64,000 bases of DNA from Phallus indusiatus. Lineage: Eukaryota; Basidiomycota; Agaricomycetes; Phallales; Phallaceae. The notes beneath the pieces are model-generated. The model ran no database searches. It was not told the DNA's origin and saw only the letters and a program-made list of their open reading frames with translations. Where the stretch lies: contig JAQFWX010000077.1 in NCBI GenBank assembly GCA_027605045.1, positions 1-64,000 of the forward strand. The letters are read 5' to 3'. Every line of letters begins with the position of its first letter. The first letter of the stretch is position 1. Both the position numbers and the translations under genes were made by a program. This document shows, piece by piece, positions 24,451 to 36,627 of the stretch.

Positions 24451-24570
24451 CTGCACCACCAGGGCTCTACCAATGTTAACCTGGTGGTGAACTGAAACCA
24501 AATCTAAGTTTGAAGTCTGCCCAGTACCGACATGTCGTACAATTGGGTTACGGAGCCATATTTGCCAGTA

Positions 24571-24985
24571 ACCAGTTGACAAACGTCGGTACGATGTTGT
24601 ATATCTTCGATCTCCGGGATATTATCGATTGAGCTTGACTCATTGCAACAAGTGAATTCACAGCTACAGATTAGTCTTTGGTACGACCATTCTTGCCGTG
24701 TCAAAGGTCGTCTTTTTTAAAAGATTCCGGGGTCGGGCCTTTCGTGTTCTGTACGATGATGGCAGCTTGGAGAAAAAAAGAGTCTGATTGTCGATGATCT
24801 AGTTTCAATGCCATTGCACATTTTTAATACTAAATGATACACTCACAAATTCATAAAGAAGACCTGAGGTGTTTATTCCAATTGGCTTGAAGCCGACTCA
24901 CTCAAAGTCACAGCTTGTCACACTTGCCTCCACTTTCTCATTCAAATTTCAGACTTCGCATTTACGGACGGCTCATCGTGGCATG
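24571..24985. repeat. Direct repeat copy 2 (about 414 bp)
   Basis: The second copy of the 22618-23030 repeat, in the same orientation, 1.95 kb away. It carries a short AT-rich insertion (TTTTTAATA) and a small deletion relative to copy 1. Sequence diverges sharply after the shared GTGGCATG end. Confidence 0.9.
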
Positions 24986-25683
24986 CCCATCTCGCGAGCT
25001 GCTAGTACCGCCAAGGTATCGGAGGTGTCATTGACTGACAACCGTGGTGATGCCATGAAGTCGCTTGCGTCTCCCCCCCGTTGCAACGTATCTCACTAAT
25101 TTTCAATGATGATTCCATATTCAATGGAGAAGCCTTCGAAGCACACAGCTTATGTAGCAATGGCATCACGTCAATATACACGCATCATTTGTAAGTACTG
25201 CGGCGACAGCTCAAATGGCACATGTTAATTTTTGTGAAAGCCTATAACAGTCTCTAGCACCTATAGCGGTACTTCGGCAATGTGGATCAATACCGCATTA
25301 GCGTATCTTTTCCCAAAAAAAGTACAAGGCTGTGAGTATGACTACAGATGACTACTAACTAAGCATGCCAATATTTTACTTACGTACCGACATGCAGAGC
25401 CACGATCCGAGTTTGCTTCCGTTCAATCAAATGCCCCTCCTAATCCAGGTCGCGCTCTTCAACTCCTAAAATGATCTATTGAACCTTTGACGCCCCTTAA
25501 ACTTCAAAATACATATATCCCTTATTAAATAGGCTACTCAACTGCGGACCAAGCTGCTCTCTTTGTCTCCCAATAACAACAACAACAACAAAGAATGGTA
25601 ATGCCTTTCTTTACGTCTTCCTTTCTTACATTCTTCCTTTATTTCCGTCCTCGTTTCTGACCATTATCCAGCTCACCCTGACT
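24986..25683. other. Spacer upstream of the deaminase-like gene
   Basis: About 700 bp with no recognisable gene. An AACAACAACAACAAC run lies at about 25577-25591, just before an AAAGAATGG and a GTAATG that could be a leader exon and donor. No other structure was seen. Confidence 0.4.
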
Positions 25684-27025
25684 ATGACTTCAGTACCAGC
25701 GAGGCTTTTCAAACCCTTGCCCACCATAAAAGAAGACCAATCATTTCGCCCATCGCCCAGGAAGCGCAGACTCAACCTGCCTGCAATGGTCAACTCCCAA
25801 AGGGCTCGCGCTCGTCTCGGGACTGCGAAACACCTCGTATTGGATGCCTTTGCTGAGCTGATTATGTATATGATCGCTCCTGGTTATTGCAAAGGGAACG
25901 AATCGCAAAAGGATGGAGGAGCATTCGAACGAGTGGCTACTGCTTTCCGAATCAGTCCTTCTGGAAATCGTGTCCATCTCGTCATTGCGGCAAACGGCAT
26001 CGCCAAAAACCATGTCCAGTCATTCCATCGCATATGGCGTATTCTCCGAGCCACCTCTTGTCCAAATGCTAAAGCCCTGGAGAGTACTATCGAGGAGCAT
26101 TACCCCCGAATCGTCCGAGAAGTCTACACCATGTGCTACGACGTCACTTTTAAGCAAATATTTGAACAGTGGGGAGAACGAGTTCTACTCCATCCGGATA
26201 CAAAGAGACCCAGCTCACTCGGTCGTCAATCCACCATGGACAAGCTAGCCAAAATCTTCACCTGCATAGAGCAATGCCAGCACTTTTTCAAATCGCAAAG
26301 CACAGGCAGCCGTTTGGAAGACATAACGGAGGATCGCTGGAAAGGGTTTGCATTGTGGATGAACGAGCTTACATCGCTGTCAAGCGAAGTGTGTTCAGTC
26401 AAGTCCTTTTGTGAACTATGGGCTGAACTATGCGACTACCACTGTAAGCTAGCTTGTTCGCCTGTTCGTTCCTCGTAACTGTTACGTTCCTAAGCTCATC
26501 GCATTTCGTCTTTTGTTGTTACCCTCCGCAGCTCCACCTCCTATACGCCAAGCGATCGAGAATCTAACAGCATTACATCGGGCCATCAATTTGATTTTCT
26601 ACTTCGCAATGCTCCCCTCTCAGAAGGTTTTTGCATCAGATCTTGATATTATCCTTGTCCCATTGGATCGTCCTTCATGGCGCCCAAGTCCAAGTCCAAT
26701 CTCTTTGGACAAAAAGGGTCCTGATGCCACTGTTGTCAGCGATAGTGATAGCAACAGCACCTCGCGCCTGGCATCTCACTGTTCCAAGCCTACATCGAAA
26801 TCCAAATTCAAAGCCTCCCATGCACATGCACCTCGTGCTTTAATCGAATATCTTGAGTACGACCGTATTTACGCGTCTGCGCCTCCCGCTTTGAGTTACA
26901 TCGGTCTGTCCCACCCTTGTTGCAGTGAGTGCGAAGAGTGGATTTCCGTGATTTTACCACGCTGTTTCGTAGATATGGATCCTTCTGTGATGTGCGGACA
27001 CTATACTATACGGACAGCGCTCTGA
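25684..27025 (+). CDS. Putative fungal deaminase-like protein (OTT_1508-like), probably catalytically altered
   Basis: Two exons (25684-26443 and 26532-27025) join in phase for 417 aa. The N-terminal two thirds is helical and unrecognised. The C-terminal part (ALIEYLEYDRIYAS, YIGLSHPCCSECEEW, then VMCGHYTIR) resembles the fungal deaminase fold as I remember it: a HAE helix, an IGVSK-C-x2-C zinc motif and a late G-H. The zinc cysteines are present (PCCSEC). The expected catalytic glutamate of HAE is not: the sequence reads HAPRALIEYL. If the fold is right, this is likely an inactive or divergent member. Function is unknown; the call rests on motif resemblance only. Confidence 0.6.
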
Positions 27026-27308
27026 AAAGTTTTGAGTTTAGATTAGTTTTTTTATAATTATCCGTGTTATAATCGTTAGTGTAGTGCCTTATGTATACAT
27101 AGTACATATGTAATTGTTGTAATGATCAATCGGATTCCGATACCGGCAATTTAAAGTCAGCGAAACCCGGGTATGAATTCAAAAATGTTCCACGACCAGG
27201 ATCAAACTGAGAGTTGACACTAGTTGACTTCTTTCTTTCACCACGATACTGTTCAGCAAAGCGTTCAGGTTCTCGTTCCGAAACCCCTGGCAAAGTCATT
27301 ACTCAACT

Positions 27309-28736
27309 ATGCCAGTTCAGCCTATCTATTACGGATGTACGACTGCATACTGTCATCATAGCTTGACTCTGCAGCTGTACTAACTTATGATTTTGATTTT
27401 TGGTTTCAGATGATGGGTCGCCATTCGCAGCTAAATTGGAAACTATGCTGCTGCTTAAAAATCTTAAATCTAGACGTGTGCGTGTGCTATATTCCTCTAC
27501 ATCAAACTATAAACATCTGACACGTCTCTACGATTCTTTCAATAGGTTGATGTAAGTTTGACTCGAGAAGCACAAGCTACATCACATTCAAAAGGCTATT
27601 TTACTAGGTCCCGCTATATCCTCCACGACCGCAACTGCTCAATCTCCTCGGCGTACCATACAGACGTGTTCCAGTTCTAGCACTAGGACGGGATCTGTAT
27701 GTCGATACATCACTACTCGTGAATGTTTTGGAACGACGATTCCCCGAAGATACTTTATTCCCTGCACGCAAAGATGGTGGTTCTCCCGGTACAGGTTTAC
27801 AAAAAGCTTTTATTCAGTATTATGTGGACCGCGGGTTGTTCCATCTCGGGTTTAAGGTTATGCCGTGGAAGAAGACTCCAAAGGCTTTACAAGAGGATAG
27901 AGTTAAAGTAATGTTCATATGACGCGCATGTTATTATTCTGCTTATGGAGATATTTCAAGGTTATAGGTCGTCCCGTCGATTTCGACGAGTTGGAAGCTC
28001 AGGTTGAAATTAGTCATAGTGAACTTTCTTCCCATCTGGTAAGGGAAAACTATTTTTCAGGACATTGTAGTAGTTCAATGAATTTATATCAACCTACAGG
28101 AACTTATGAATGAGCAATTATCAGACGGCAGGGAGTGGATTTTGGAAACTGTAGCACCTAGTTTTACAGACGTGGGAATGCACTTCCCCTAACCTGGGTG
28201 CGATCATTCCGAAAAACTCGACCCGTGTTCGATTCAGCACAATTCCCATATGTCGTATCTGTAAGTCTCTGAAACCTTTCTATGCCTACCTTTATGTCTC
28301 ACACTTGATTATTTCAAATTCAGTGGCTTGATCGTCTCGACAATATCTTAAAATCCAAACGATCTGCGTCGCTTTTATCAAAGATTTCAGCTGAAGACGC
28401 TGCCAAAGAGATTTTATCCTCCAGTTACGAGGATTTGACTTGTGTTGGATTTGACGATGTCGAAGCGAAGAGATTAGGTCTTACGCGTGGAATGGAAATT
28501 GCTATTTATCCTGATGATACCGGTATGTTTCTTTTTTTGTGGGGTTCTCGGCATTTCACTTAGTATTAACGAAACAATCAGGATCGGACGTCGATACGCA
28601 GGGAAAACTCATTGCTTTGAGCAAGACAGAGATTGTCATTGAAGTTAACTCTGGGGATGAGGCAAAGGCCGTTCGAGTTCATTTCCCAAGGCTGGGTTAT
28701 GGAATCAAATCTGTGGGCGGTGGTGCGAAATTATGA
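27309..28736 (+). pseudogene. Glutathione S-transferase-like protein, apparent one-base frameshift
   Basis: A GST-like protein with a thioredoxin-fold N-domain. Exons give MPVQPIYYGY-DGSPFAAKLE, TMLLLKNLKSRR, VPLYPPRPQLLNLLGVPYRR and VPVLALGRDLYVDTSLLVNV, then a GRPVDFDELEAQ helix, LSDGREWILETVAPSFTDVG and a tail to the stop at 28734-28736. The frame breaks at the C run 28186-28189: MHFP is followed directly by TAA, whereas one extra C would continue as PLTWVRSFRKTRPVFDSAQF, which fits the family and leads into WLDRLDNILKS. The rest of the gene is intact. It may therefore be a recent pseudogene, an allele or a sequencing/assembly error in a homopolymer. Splicing around the break would delete conserved residues. 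Confidence 0.7.
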
Positions 28737-30624
28737 GAATTGAAATTATATCTGCTTTGTCCTGTATACGTAAATTTTGTTTTTTCTTCCAGCTGACAAT
28801 TCAACACTCGATTGTGCAAAAGCTAATTACGTGTGCTAATACGCGAACACTCGGCATTTGATTTTGGCAAATACTCAGAATCTTTCTACTCTTCCCTTTC
28901 TTCTCCTCCTTGATTTCTTTCCACCCCCTCCACTGCTATTTCCGCTCGCACTTTTAATCTCTTTTTTGTTCAGTCTCCAAATCTAGCGCATATAACCCTT
29001 CCCATACAAGAATAACGATGCCTATCAAACGCGGATACTGAAAGCACATCATCACTTATAACTTCCGAGTCGTCATTGACTAATTTGGGATGTTGTTCGA
29101 CAGATCTGGCTAAGTCTTTGAATACTAGACGTCTTGATTCGTATTCGTCAGTAAGTGTAAAGCCCTTGGCGATCGGTCATGGTCTTGCGTGAATGCCCGT
29201 ATTAGTACTTCTAGTGAATGTTTGAACTAGTTGATCCGGGACTGGACAACACATAGTACCCACAGTACCAATTAATATCTATTCCGTCTCGTTCAGGTGC
29301 TTATCTTCTATCTGGTTGTTTCAGAAGTATCTGAACGTGATTGTCTTTGCCTGACGTTGAAGGGAAAAGCTCTCATGACTGATAGCATCTTATCTTATCT
29401 CACTTTCGTACTTAACTTTCAAAGTCGAATATATTTAGAGAAGGCATACATAATAGAGAACGTCAGGTAATATACTAGACATACAGGGTTGAATACGTTG
29501 ATAATAAGTTTAAAGAGGGTATCACAGTGCCAGTTTAATCTTTGCACTTGTAAAACGCGTCGCAAGGGAAGCAGATGACAACTACGATGGCTGTTCATTA
29601 GCAGCAGTGAGTATTGTGTGATTAGAGTATTACTGTGAAAAAGAAAGAACGTACTGTCACAGAAGCCCTACGTCTTGTAAACAAATTGTTCATAAGCGCA
29701 TGACAGGAAAAACGCATACCTCGCATGATTTGTAACCCGGGCATGAACTCACGCATGAAGTGCAATATTCCTAGATATCAGAAATTTGAGTAATTTGGAG
29801 ATGATGTAGTACCTGCTGGGAACAGAAAAAAGTATGTACGTACATGACAGCTTGATTCACTTTCTCTTCCTCCCCTCAAACGCGCAGCAGGACCCGAGAT
29901 TGGAGATGGGTATGAGGCGGACTTCATACTCGGGATCGAAGTGGTTTGTGTGGTCATTGATACTGACTATAAGAAATAGGGAAATTCTGTTACAAAAGGC
30001 TGTCAACTATATCGAAGACTCAATAAATTGTGGACCCATTTACGGACCCTCAGAGTGTTGATAGCTGAAATGAAAGTTGAGAGAGACAAACAAATGCTCA
30101 AGTGCCGAAACCAATTCAAATGAGCAGGCTCTTTTATAGAAAGGCGATATAATTAGGGGTAGCATAGGAGAAGGAGTTCCGAATAATGCGCTCATTGTGT
30201 GTAAAAATATTGACTTGTCGCCGTAGTATGGCCAGGTCCGTGGTAGAAGGGAGAAACAGCCACGGGCAAGTTCACCTTATTTGTCTTGGGTACCACTCAG
30301 ATAAGGCCTTTGTATGAGCAAAATCGACATTGTTTTGTTCAACTCATTGCTGTGCAAGAAAGAGATATCAGTCCGTAAAAGGAATGTAGGGAAAGGGTTA
30401 CGGCCCTCACAAGGCCTTGCTCTGTTTACTGGCCGACTCAGCTGACCAAATTTGTGATGGCTTAAGAATGACATGAATGGAGGAGCGGGGTTACCTACAA
30501 TAACGTACGATTTTATATTTTTAAGAGAGATGCTACCCGGCTTGAGAGCGAATACAATAAATGGATCTGATTAGTTGACCAACATCGGTGTATCGCCTTG
30601 GATAACTCTCGGGGAGGCTAAACA
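28737..30624. other. Long intergenic region
   Basis: About 1.9 kb between the GST-like gene and the HD-domain gene. A pyrimidine-rich promoter-like tract (28881-28990) precedes a seven-codon ORF (MPIKRGY, about 29018). The frame 29834-30061 has no motif. No convincing gene was found. Confidence 0.45.
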
Positions 30625-31569
30625 TTAGTGCGTTATGCGGACAAATTGACCTCTCTCTCTATCGTTCTCAAAAAATGAAGCATCTGGGAGTTTAAAGTTA
30701 TACAAGAAAAAATACGACTTGAATGAGAGAAATTTTACAAATTGATGACGTTCCTCGCCCAACTGTTTTCCAACGTCAGTCTTGAGACGGTCCCGGAGTT
30801 TGAGTAGCTTATCGTAAAAATGTTGAATAGCAGACGAATTATCTGACGGATCGCACAAGGGACTACAAGAATAGGATGTAAGCCAATGTGGTTTATTTCT
30901 AGACTCGATTCATCTCATGATATACCGGTTTTTGACAGCACTAAAGGCTGAACAACGCATGACACCTAAACAATTGAATAGATTGAATCGTGGATTAGAA
31001 TTTCACGCTCAAAAACTATAGCTGTGAAACCAACCAATAGCCCCCATAGCATCCAAACGGTCGGCGTCTTGCACACAGTGAAGCTCCAGACAAGTTTGAT
31101 GCCAGGCCGTTATGCCTCCCGTTCGGCGTAGCTCCGACTCGGTGGACCACGAGACGTTATCTATGATTTTGCAGATCAAGTCAGCTCGTCCATCCGTTTG
31201 AAGATTTAGTTCAGCATTTTGTTGAGAAACAGCCTCGAAAAAGGGTGTCAATAGTTCGCGAGTGGATTTGGGTTCGCCAAGAGAGTATTTTTTATCGTTT
31301 ATGTCGTGAAAAAGGGCACATAGCTCAACCACAAAAACATCAATTTGGGGAGAGTTTTGGCTTGATCTTAAGCAGTTTGCAATATGGAGGGCTGTCTTTC
31401 TAACGCGGTTTACTGAAAGAAAGATTTTCAATATTCTCTTCGAGGAATTTAAATAATGAAACTTCATACCGTGTAATGCGTCATGCGACACATCGTATTT
31501 GCTCATTACTTGCTCCATCATCTCTTGAGCGATATGAATCGCTTTCCTCTCCGATTTATTTTGAGACAT
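30625..31569 (-). CDS. HD-domain metal-dependent phosphohydrolase
   Basis: An HD-superfamily hydrolase of the YpgQ/YedJ-like type, probably acting on nucleotides or phosphate esters. The ATG at 31569 gives [20 protein letters not shown], then [12 protein letters not shown] spliced to [12 protein letters not shown]. The HD motif is [14 protein letters not shown]. Downstream are [28 protein letters not shown], a small exon [13 protein letters not shown], and [20 protein letters not shown] followed by LGEERHQFV. All are typical of the family. The C-terminal 30 residues look less conserved and may hide a last intron. It diverges from the zinc transporter with 216 bp between starts. Confidence 0.9.
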
Positions 31570-31785
31570 AATCGCAGATGATAAAATCAAACAATAAGGA
31601 CATTAATTTGATCACCCGTCAGATTTTTTATATCCCATTGTCACGGAAGCCACAAAGAGCGTTTGTGCTGACCGGATATTTCCGGACATTTTGAAGCTCC
31701 GCGATCACGACCGACCAGGTAGCGCGGTCAAGTTTGTCAACGTTTCAGAGGTCGTTTCCCTTTCTTTATTTGAAGACAACGAAGA

Positions 31786-33946
31786 ATGGTGTTGAAAAAC
31801 AAGCTACCCAGGAGTATGACTACTATAAAAACACTATCTCTAATTCTTCTTGCGACGCTCTTTTTGACGACGACGAAAGTTGCGGCAGATACCACTGCAG
31901 ATGTCCACGTACGTGTCATAACCAACTATTTTATGAAAATATATCATTGAAGGTACATTCGTTCAGGATTATGATATCGAGAAAACTGCGCCCGTTCGTC
32001 GATTACTCTCTTTGAAGTCTGAATTAGAAGAGGATGCCTCCAAATTAACACGAGAAGTATTCGCGTGGTTGTTTCCCTTCGGACCAGCTTGGAATTCAGT
32101 TTTGGGAACATTTTATATCAGCTCGTATGCATCTTTGATATAGTTGATAATCCACTTTCACTCAATCTAATCAGTGTGCCCAATATGATTCTCGCCTTTA
32201 TACCCGCGCAAATTAGTCCCAATACCCTCAATACTATGACAGCATTTGCCGTAAGCGAAATCTTTGAATATGGAAAAAAGGTCCCTCAAACATATATTTA
32301 TATATTAGACTGGAGGCCTTTTATCCGACGTCTTTCTTCACCTTGTACCACATTCATTCCTCGGCGAACCACAAGGCGAAAGTGTCAAACTTGTGCTACT
32401 GGAAGAGAAGCGAAACATTTTAGTAGGGTATGTATACTTTTCAAAGATCACAAGTTAAATATAGCACTTAATCATATGAACGTTGATCTAGTTTGGCAAT
32501 TTTCATTGGATTTGCTTCCTTTTTCGTAAGTAATTTAGTTCTCACCAAAGATCCGCCCTATTAAACAGTATATTTTTACTTTAGGTTATGGAGAAAACGC
32601 TTCGAGTTCTAGGCGGTGGCGAAGAGGGACATTCTCACTCTCACTCTCATTCCCACTCTCATTCACCATCATCATCTCCAGCAAATGGAGCTTCAACTGC
32701 GTTGGACAAGTCTTCGAAAGAGGGCCTCCGATCACGTTCTAGTGATACCAACAAAAAGACATCATCCACCCCAGAGGTACAATCAGAATCTACTAAAGGA
32801 CCCTCAAAACTTTCGTGAGTAGTGCAACATGGACCGCCAGAAGGAATTAAACGTCCAATTGGGTTTTAGCGCATATCTCAATTTGTTCGGTGATTTCGTG
32901 CATAACATAACTGATGGTCTCGCGTATGTTATAAATATTATTAAAGCTTAGTTTACTTCGTTATATCTTCTTATTTTATACTTTCCGGACCTTCCAGCAT
33001 GGCAGCCTCGTTTTATTCATCTCCACTTATTGGCGCTACAACTACTCTGGCGTGTTTCGCACACGAAATACCTCATGAGATTGCCGATTACTCCATTTTG
33101 GTCCGGTCGGGATTTACAAAACGACAAGCCATGCAATCACAGTACCTTACAGCCATCGGCGCATTTGTAAGTACTTCGACATCTTTTTGACCCTTTTTTC
33201 TCGGGACCGGCGTTTTAATGTGTTAAATGCTGAAACAACAGTTTTAGGTGGGGTAATTACACTTTTCCCTCAGTTTTTGTCTTTCTGCAAATGTTGAATA
33301 CGATGGACATTCCAGCACTTTCATGGGAATAGCTATTCACAACGTGTCGGTCGGTGATGGAGCAGATTCAAAATCCGTCAATCTTTCAGCCGCTCTGCGT
33401 CGGGACGCTGGCGGCTTGTTTGGAACAACAGTCGAATATGGCGAATTAGGAAGTCACTTACTCTTTAGAATTCCAAACGACCCTTCTTCACATTCTTTTT
33501 TTCTTTCTATATAGGTTATTCCATTTGTCGCCGGAGGATTCTTGTACATCGGCGCCGTGGCGGTATTACCCACGTAAGTCCTTTGAAATTCGCGATCAGA
33601 TTCTTGACGTTTTTGGCGAAAATTAATTTTTCTGCGTTTCATTAGCCTTCTAGAAGAAAGCAAGAGTGCCAAACAGGCTTTGAGAGAGGTGTGTGATTTT
33701 TACTCCTTGGAACCGCGTGGCCGTGGCCACGCGTTCTGACTTTACTTTATCTCTGATGCTAATTTACTGCACATCAGTTTGCTGCGATGGCTTTCGGTGT
33801 GGCTTGTATGCTTCTGGTTGCGTAAGTGGTTTCTTGCTACCACTTCTATATTTAATTACCTTCTTGACTTTCAATTTTCGTTACTTCCGGATCTATTTAT
33901 TCTCTTTTCTCGGAAACTTATATTTTTTCTTAGGTGGAACGAATAA
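31786..33946 (+). CDS. ZIP-family zinc transporter (KE4/SLC39A7-like)
   Basis: Moves zinc into the cytosol from secretory compartments, by homology to yeast Yke4 and human SLC39A7. A hydrophobic signal segment (TIKTLSLILLATLFLTTT) starts the protein. Transmembrane pieces follow (VPNMILAFIPAQISPNTLNT, GGLLSDVFLHLVPHSFLG). The cytosolic loop carries a histidine-serine run (HSHSHSHSHSHS, about 32633-32668). The metal-binding helices are FGDFVHNITDGLAMAASF and TLACFAHEIPHEIADYSILV, with the LIV-1/KE4 HE-P-HE signature. The last exons give GIAIHNVSVGDG, VIPFVAGGFLYIGAVAVLPT and a short end WNE (stop 33944-33946). At least nine exons are present. Confidence 0.93.
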
Positions 33947-36627
33947 ATCGAGAATAATTGCTCGGAAGGCATTTAGTGGACACCGGTACCTGGGTCCATC
34001 AAGGGTTGGGACAATGGCAAATGTGCAACAGTAGACCGTGCATATTCTGTGTTAAAAGTTGATTTATATATTCACATATCTATTGTATATCTAACATAAA
34101 AATTTGGCCTATAAATCTATATATTGGAGAATAAATGAGACTGTATTACACTTCAACGAAGGCACTAGTACTACCACTCGGTATTTATACCAAAATTTGC
34201 CCATAAAAGTTGGGTAATTTCTGACGTAGTAGTGCCACTCGACATGATTATCGATGGTACCAATTGATTGATAAAAATAAACGAAGTGATCGAGATGCTT
34301 CGTGTTCAACGGCTTGAGCTAGCACGGTAGAAATTAGAGCCACCCTGCCCGTTGACGCGTTGACGTACATCGTTGAAACCCAGTCAATTCCAATTAATCA
34401 CAAGCGCGCACGTTCGACTTTTCGTTTAATACTCGTGGTCATATACATAAACTGATGAATATTCCCTGATTGCAACGAGGCAGTGGGAAATTATTAATGG
34501 AGGGGATGTTCGTTCGTTACGATCTCGGTGGAAGTAAATCCGAGTCTGCATTCTTTAAAAAAAACATATGATGTATTTACATCCGACGGAGAACCCTGCT
34601 TTACGATCTATAATCTGCAGTTTGTGTGGTAAATATATGGAAAGTGATTTATCGGGAGGGCTTCCTTTTTTACCGAATTTGGACAGAGGTTGCGTTAGAT
34701 GTTCATTAATATTCGGCAAAGTGAATGTATTTATTTCAGTGTTTAACAATGTTGTGTGAGATTTCTACTGGCAGTGTCGTTGTTGTCCGTGTTCAAACGT
34801 TCACCGCTCATGTCCGCAGTTTTCAATTGTGTCGCGGAAATGAATGCCTATGTTTATATCGAAGTAGGAGTCTTCCGACCAACGTTCGAGTCGCTAGTTC
34901 GGTAGGGAATTAGAGGTCAGGTCAGCCAATGCGGTTCCAATGGAGGCAAAAGCGAGATCACGAAGGCTTATACTGAAGGTTTTCTTCTTCCATCTTCTCG
35001 TGGATGTCTCACATATTGGGCAAACGTTTGTACATACAAACTGTGAATCCGAATAGCAACGAAGTTCAGCAATGTATTGGGTATAACATACTGGGAGAAG
35101 AAGCTGAAAATACATGGTATCGTCGCAATTGAGATAATTTCTTTCAGAAGACGATACAGTGTCCGAAACTTTCCGCAGATCTATGTGCGCAGGTGTGAAG
35201 ATAGATAGAGATCTTCTGAATAGCACGACCATATTTGGAGCAGGTCTTTCATCGACAAAGTGTTCTCCATGGTCCGTTATTGTTCACCACATCCCTTCCT
35301 TCGCCAAGCCGCCACCGGGCCTTTGTCCCTCTTTCTCCCTAACCTGCCACTTCTAAAACATTTTGGCGGATTTTTAAATCGGTGGCTTTGTGATAACCAA
35401 GGTCGAGAATTGGCCTTGCTTTAGCACGACATCTTGGAAAGGGGACTTGACCTGTGATTTCCCCGACCCGCCGAGCACTGCGAAACAGGATTTACTGGAC
35501 GACCCTATGGTCCGGCAAAAATGACGACGCCCTTCAATTTTAGGGCGTAAAAGAGACCATCTTGCTGTAATTCCTCAACAAGGAAGACATTGTTTCGTTT
35601 GGACGCAATATGTTTGCTAAATTGGAGTTGACCGCCCATCGCAACAAGTCTTCACGGCGGCGTCAGCTTTGAGTGACAAATGCCCCGCATTGAAAGGAGA
35701 TAAAAGAGAAGCGACCTTGAAATTCAAAGCCATGATTGAGGGAGACCTCAAGTGGCTCAGGTGACCCAGAAAGATGACGAAGTGTTACGTTAACTTGAGT
35801 CGCAAAGCGTGGCGAAAGGAGAGGGGTGATTATAAACCAGGGAGAGGCATATCGGAAAAGGAGAGCTTGAGTATGTAGCTGTAAATTAAGATACCAAAGT
35901 TGACCAATGGGGAATATGGGAAAGATCGAGAGAAACCATTCCTAGATTGCCATTTTGTGAAGGTATTATAGGGTCGGGAATTAAAGCTGAGGAGATAAAG
36001 ACCAGAGGGGCAAGGGTGCATCTTGTTCTTTGGGTTGATTGACAGCCATAGAAGTTTTCTTAGTCCTGAACTCTCAAAAAGGAATAGACGACAGAAACAA
36101 GTTCGTTAAGTCAGACAGATAAAAAAATAAAAGGAAAATAAATAATACATGTTGCATACTACTAGTCGATAGCTAAGTATTCTACTAAGAGGGTTAAATA
36201 CTAGTATCAGAGTTTGAACGAATTTGGATATTCCTCGAAAATGCGATTTTTATATTTTCTGCCTGATCAGCACACTTTTCCTCTCAACTTCACCAGTGCT
36301 GAGACTGGTTGGTGGAATCATGCTTTACTTCCGGAGTGCTGTATGAGGCGGGAACGGTGGACTGCTCCAAATCGAGATTTCTGGCAGTGAGGAGCGGCTT
36401 ATGCAACGCGCGTACGTAATCTAGAGACTACGCACGTTCGTCGGCGGATGAATTTCAGCCGAGGAATGAAATTATTTTATTTGGGTTGATGTATTTTTTT
36501 TTTGTTTTTTTTTTCGAATAAAACGAATCAGTTGAAAAGAGACCTAGTTCTCAATGAACCAGGGTCGTCCGAGTTTCATCACACGACCCACTACGACAGT
36601 CAGCTCTCTAACAGTCCTCCTGACATT
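33947..36627. other. Long intergenic region
   Basis: About 2.7 kb with no recognisable gene on either strand. Open frames of 60-113 codons (for example 34894-35232 minus and 35159-35356 plus) overlap each other and lack motifs. GC-richer stretches at 35240-35800 could hide a non-coding RNA, but no known RNA signature was found. A long T tract occurs at 36490-36513. Confidence 0.4.

Noticed and set aside
22618..24985. Classical LTR retrotransposon
   Set aside because: The repeats do not begin TG or end CA, no target-site duplication was found, and no gag/pol motifs lie between them.
29018..29041. Seven-codon ORF after a pyrimidine-rich tract
   Set aside because: It could be a first exon or leader peptide, but no downstream exon could be joined.
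35240..35820. Possible structured non-coding RNA in a GC-richer stretch
   Set aside because: No conserved signature of SRP RNA, RNase P RNA, spliceosomal RNA or U3 was found; openness and GC content alone do not support a call.
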